Positions 62,843 to 64,000 of a stretch of 64,000 nucleotides of DNA are shown here, piece after piece; the stretch's first letter is position 1; each line of letters opens with the position of its first letter. The notes beneath the pieces are model-generated. The model was not told where the DNA came from. It did no database searches and saw nothing but the letters and a program-made list of their open reading frames with translations. Both the position numbers and the translations under genes were made by a program. Source of the stretch: Lysobacterales bacterium (GTDB lineage Bacteria > Pseudomonadota > Gammaproteobacteria > Xanthomonadales > SZUA-36); contig JABDLD010000046.1 of the NCBI GenBank assembly GCA_013001885.1, forward strand, positions 1-64,000, in the 5' to 3' direction.

Positions 62843-64000
62843 ATGAAAAACGAGTATCAATGCATCGTAATGGGAGCTGCCGGACGGGACTTCCATATTT
62901 TCCTTGCCTTTCTCCGCGACCACCCGGAGTTCCGGGTCAAAGCGTTTACGGCGACACAAATTCCTTTCATCGACCAGCGCGGGTTTCCAGAGTCACTGGC
63001 CGGTGAAGGATATGACGCGGATATTCCCATTTACGACGAATCAGAACTGACCGGCCTGATCGAGCGTCTCGAAGTGGACTTCGTGTTTTTTGCCTACAGC
63101 GATATTTCCCACGCGGAAATCATGCACAAGGCCTGCCTGGTTCAGTCGGCCGGGGCAAGTTTCGTGATGCTGGGTCCCGACCATACCCAGCTCGTCTCGT
63201 CCAGGCCCGTGGTCAGCATCACGGCAACCCGAACCGGCGCGGGCAAAAGCCCGCTGACCCAGTGGCTGGCGCGCCTTTTGACCGACCAGGGCAATTCGGT
63301 TGCCGTCATTCGCCACCCCATGCCGTACGGCAACCTGGAGATGCAGCGGGTGCAGCGCTTCGCGACCACCGAGGACCTGGTCAGGCACGACTGTACGATC
63401 GAGGAACGGGAAGAGTATGAGCCTTATGTGGACATGGGAATTCCAATCTACGCCGGCGTGGACTACCAGGCCATCCTGGATGAGTCTTCCGGTGAAGCTG
63501 ATATCGTGTTGTGGGACGGCGGCAACAATGACTTCTCGTTCATCAAGCCGGACCTGGACATCGTGGTGGTGGATTCCTTGCGGGCCGGCCATGAGATTGA
63601 CTATTTTCCGGGCGAGGTGAATTTCAGAAGAGCAGACATACTGGTGATCAGCAAAGCCGGCTCCGCGGAACCCGGCGCTATTGACGGCATCCGCAAGCGG
63701 GCGCAGCAGCTCAATCCGGAAGCAGTGATTTGCACCGCGGATCTGGAGCTTGATGTAGACCAGCCCGATCTGTTGAAAGGCCAGCGTGTGCTGGTGATCG
63801 AAGACGGACCAACCGTGACCCACGGCGGTATGTCTTTCGGCGCTGGAACGGTTGCTGCGCGGCGCCACGGAGCCACGCCGGTGGATCCGCGGCCCTACAC
63901 GGTGGGGACGATCAGCGATACGTTTGAGGCCTATCCGCACATGGAACGAATATTGCCGGCGATGGGCTATTCTGAGACGCAACGCGAAGCGCTGGCCGAA
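62843..64000 (+). CDS. Cyclic 2,3-diphosphoglycerate synthetase-like P-loop protein (partial, 3' end outside window)
   Basis: At least 386 residues, open to the window end. An N-terminal Rossmann-like domain (QCIVMGAAGRDFHIFLAFLR) is followed by a GTPase/ATPase-like domain with the P-loop TATRTGAGKSPLTQWLA (Lys135), WDGGNNDFSFIKPD and VIEDGPTVTHGGMSFGAG. This pattern matches the cyclic 2,3-diphosphoglycerate synthetase family first known from methanogens. Bacterial members are usually annotated by homology; whether they make the cyclic compound is not established. The start ATG at 62843 is preceded only by a weak AGAG. Upstream is the ZIP-CNB gene, with 89 bases between. Confidence 0.8.
   Translation, partial: MKNEYQCIVMGAAGRDFHIFLAFLRDHPEFRVKAFTATQIPFIDQRGFPESLAGEGYDADIPIYDESELTGLIERLEVDFVFFAYSDISHAEIMHKACLVQSAGASFVMLGPDHTQLVSSRPVVSITATRTGAGKSPLTQWLARLLTDQGNSVAVIRHPMPYGNLEMQRVQRFATTEDLVRHDCTIEEREEYEPYVDMGIPIYAGVDYQAILDESSGEADIVLWDGGNNDFSFIKPDLDIVVVDSLRAGHEIDYFPGEVNFRRADILVISKAGSAEPGAIDGIRKRAQQLNPEAVICTADLELDVDQPDLLKGQRVLVIEDGPTVTHGGMSFGAGTVAARRHGATPVDPRPYTVGTISDTFEAYPHMERILPAMGYSETQREALAE

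Noticed and set aside
1-64000. tRNA, rRNA, insertion sequence, prophage or toxin-antitoxin genes
   Set aside because: I looked for cloverleaf-like anticodon arms, transposase and integrase motifs and paired small toxin-like genes and found none I could support.

Overview
The window looks like a stretch of chromosome from a free-living, probably marine, gammaproteobacterium of moderately high GC content (my estimate by eye is mid-50s percent). The evidence is the gene content: Fe-type SodB, RhlE, MgtE, PepT, single-chain methylmalonyl-CoA mutase with MeaB, WS/DGAT acyltransferase, an AbgT transporter, and several large TolB/TPR proteins with a shared membrane module typical of environmental gammaproteobacteria. 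The lineage (for example Woeseiales-like) is inference. No rRNA, tRNA, insertion sequence, prophage or CRISPR was seen.

Region by region. 1-1815: a leftward integron gene-cassette array with four attC sites (one cut by the window edge), three small cassette genes and a gene remnant, with no integrase at the end where one is expected. 1830-9487: a propionyl-CoA to succinyl-CoA operon (mutase, carboxylase beta and alpha, MeaB chaperone, epimerase-like VOC protein), followed by a malonyltransferase, an Old Yellow Enzyme, a TolB/TPR protein, an AbgT transporter and a secreted CotH/HipA-like protein (to 16379). 16412-28994: a carbohydrate-use locus, with a Na+/solute symporter and a TSUP permease on one side, and a tight operon on the other: LacI regulator, GH3 beta-glucosidase, MFS sugar porter, clan-A hydrolase lipoprotein and a 1145-residue phosphorylase-like protein. 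A near-perfect LacI-type operator lies in the divergent promoter region.

29001-35789 (all leftward) holds an SDR and a translationally coupled three-gene operon: a membrane-anchored pseudo-cyclase/AAA/TPR protein, a radical SAM enzyme and a fatty-acid desaturase. 35986-44499: amidohydrolase, secreted lipoprotein, HD hydrolase, a 48-residue membrane microprotein, a TolB/TPR protein and peptidase T. 44543-54378: two-subunit aconitase X, SlyD-like FKBP, MgtE, a MarR-like remnant, SodB, an MFS transporter, DUF2237, RhlE with a tandem-repeat tail, and an S9A peptidase. 54482-64000: IorAB-like molybdenum oxidoreductase, aldo/keto reductase, class I HMG-CoA reductase, WS/DGAT, a SnoaL/DUF4440-like protein, a ZIP-like transporter carrying a cyclic-nucleotide-binding domain, and the 5' part of a cyclic 2,3-diphosphoglycerate synthetase-like gene.

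The most interesting structures are the integrase-less cassette array, the pseudo-cyclase/radical SAM/desaturase operon, the shared membrane module used by three different proteins, and the ZIP-CNB fusion. All function calls are by reading of motifs; no database search was possible.
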